The notes under the pieces are model-generated. The model ran no database searches, was not told where the DNA came from, and was given only the letters and a program-made list of their open reading frames with translations. This document shows positions 63,659-64,000 of a DNA stretch of 64,000 nucleotides, piece after piece. Every line of letters begins with the position of its first letter. Position 1 is the stretch's first letter. The stretch is taken from assembly GCA_018266775.1 (NCBI GenBank), contig JAFDZS010000011.1, positions 503,245 through 567,244 of the forward strand, written 5' to 3'. This stretch comes from Bacteroidota bacterium. Its GTDB lineage: Bacteria; Bacteroidota; Bacteroidia; Chitinophagales; Chitinophagaceae. Made by a program: the position numbers and the translations under genes.

Positions 63659-64000
63659 TTATTCTTCTCTCAAATCCTTTCCTGTTAAATGGATAAACAC
63701 ATCTTCCAGGTTGGCGGCTTTAACCTGTTTGGTTCTTTCAAAACCGGAGGCAACCAATTCGTCAATCATTTTATCCGGTGAGTCGAGTTTAATGATGCGG
63801 CCTTCATCCATAATGGCAATACGGTCGCACAATTGCTCGGCTTCATCCATATAATGCGTGGTTAAAATTACGGTAGTGCCTTTTGATCGGATGTCAACAA
63901 TCAAATCCCACAAGTTTCTTCTTGCCTGCGGATCGAGACCTGTTGTGGGTTCATCCAAAAAAATAATTTTAGGTTTATTGATAAGCGTGGTGGCAATGGA
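63659..64000 (-). CDS. ABC transporter ATP-binding protein, N-terminus outside window
   Basis: Only the last 114 codons are inside. The frame is open to the edge and reads SIATTLINKPKIIFLDEPTT, the end of the signature region and the Walker B motif, then GLDPQARRNLWDLI (D-loop) and the switch His in VILTTHYMDEAEQLCDR. The end (KAANLEDVFIHLTGKDLREE) is that of ABC-2 type drug or polysaccharide exporters' ATPases. The permease should lie on the far side or elsewhere. Confidence 0.9.
   Translation of the reverse strand, partial: SIATTLINKPKIIFLDEPTTGLDPQARRNLWDLIVDIRSKGTTVILTTHYMDEAEQLCDRIAIMDEGRIIKLDSPDKMIDELVASGFERTKQVKAANLEDVFIHLTGKDLREE

Overview
The window looks like chromosomal DNA of a Bacteroidota bacterium, most likely family Chitinophagaceae (inference from gene content, no search run). 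Signs seen directly are a type IX secretion cargo protein with the start of its C-terminal sorting domain, promoters of the Bacteroidota type (TTG, about 20 bases, TAnnTTTG), a TonB-dependent receptor with a carboxypeptidase-like N-terminal domain, small lineage-typical families (HYC_CC_PP-like, DUF4197, DUF4294, DUF2027-Smr), BshB1 of bacillithiol synthesis, and starts with little Shine-Dalgarno character. No rRNA, phage, insertion sequence or CRISPR array is visible. Two RNA genes are present: tRNA-Cys(GCA) and RNase P RNA (rnpB).

Layout. 1-1193: edge-truncated secreted protein, then about 1 kb of AT-rich DNA without genes. 2.2-9.9 kb: lipoprotein, copper-type HMA protein, pyrE, NUDIX, thioesterase-coaD, pyrB, pyrR, delta-1-pyrroline-5-carboxylate dehydrogenase, methyltransferase. 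9.9-16.8 kb: prfB with a programmed frameshift, YceI, OB-fold protein, pseudouridine synthase, dienelactone hydrolase, secreted hypothetical, DUF2027-Smr. 16.9-23.7 kb: amino acid permease, prenyl synthase-RNase R pair, MFS transporter with a palindrome just before its start codon. 24-27.3 kb: GH109-like oxidoreductase, glycosylasparaginase and CutC on one strand. 27.4-39.9 kb: DUF4294, bshB1, front-end desaturase, glnS, tRNA-Cys, nucleoside phosphorylase-dapF-corA-NUDIX-GNAT run, methyltransferase, hydrolase, epimerase. 40-46.7 kb: rnpB, a frameshifted gene, and a metal cluster (HYC_CC_PP protein, triple heavy-metal-binding repeat protein, HMA-fused TonB receptor). 47-64 kb: DUF4197, flavin reductase, OsmC-ferredoxin fusion, GH78 rhamnosidase, VOC/YCII/ECF42 sigma cluster, SulP transporter, racemase, TonB protein, folC, NUDIX, DinB and a partial ABC ATPase.

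Most genes are housekeeping or ordinary accessory genes. The unusual content is in the intergenic DNA, which carries at least four families of short structured repeats: (1) REP-like palindromes preceded by GTAG, whose TAG is the stop codon of the adjacent gene in all five copies, with two inverted pairs enclosing a terminator; (2) degenerate arrays with a 7-base period, often as inverted arms; (3) composite modules built from TGTCAGGTTGAG and GACGG elements, including an inverted pair flanking two genes at 47.0-48.7 kb; (4) palindromes around GGCAACCTTGCAGGTTG, one set inside a 185-bp tandem duplication that copied the end of folC. These, the HMA plus LPxCC module shared by two proteins 40 kb apart, and a perfect 23-bp hairpin abutting the rnpB promoter are the main leads.
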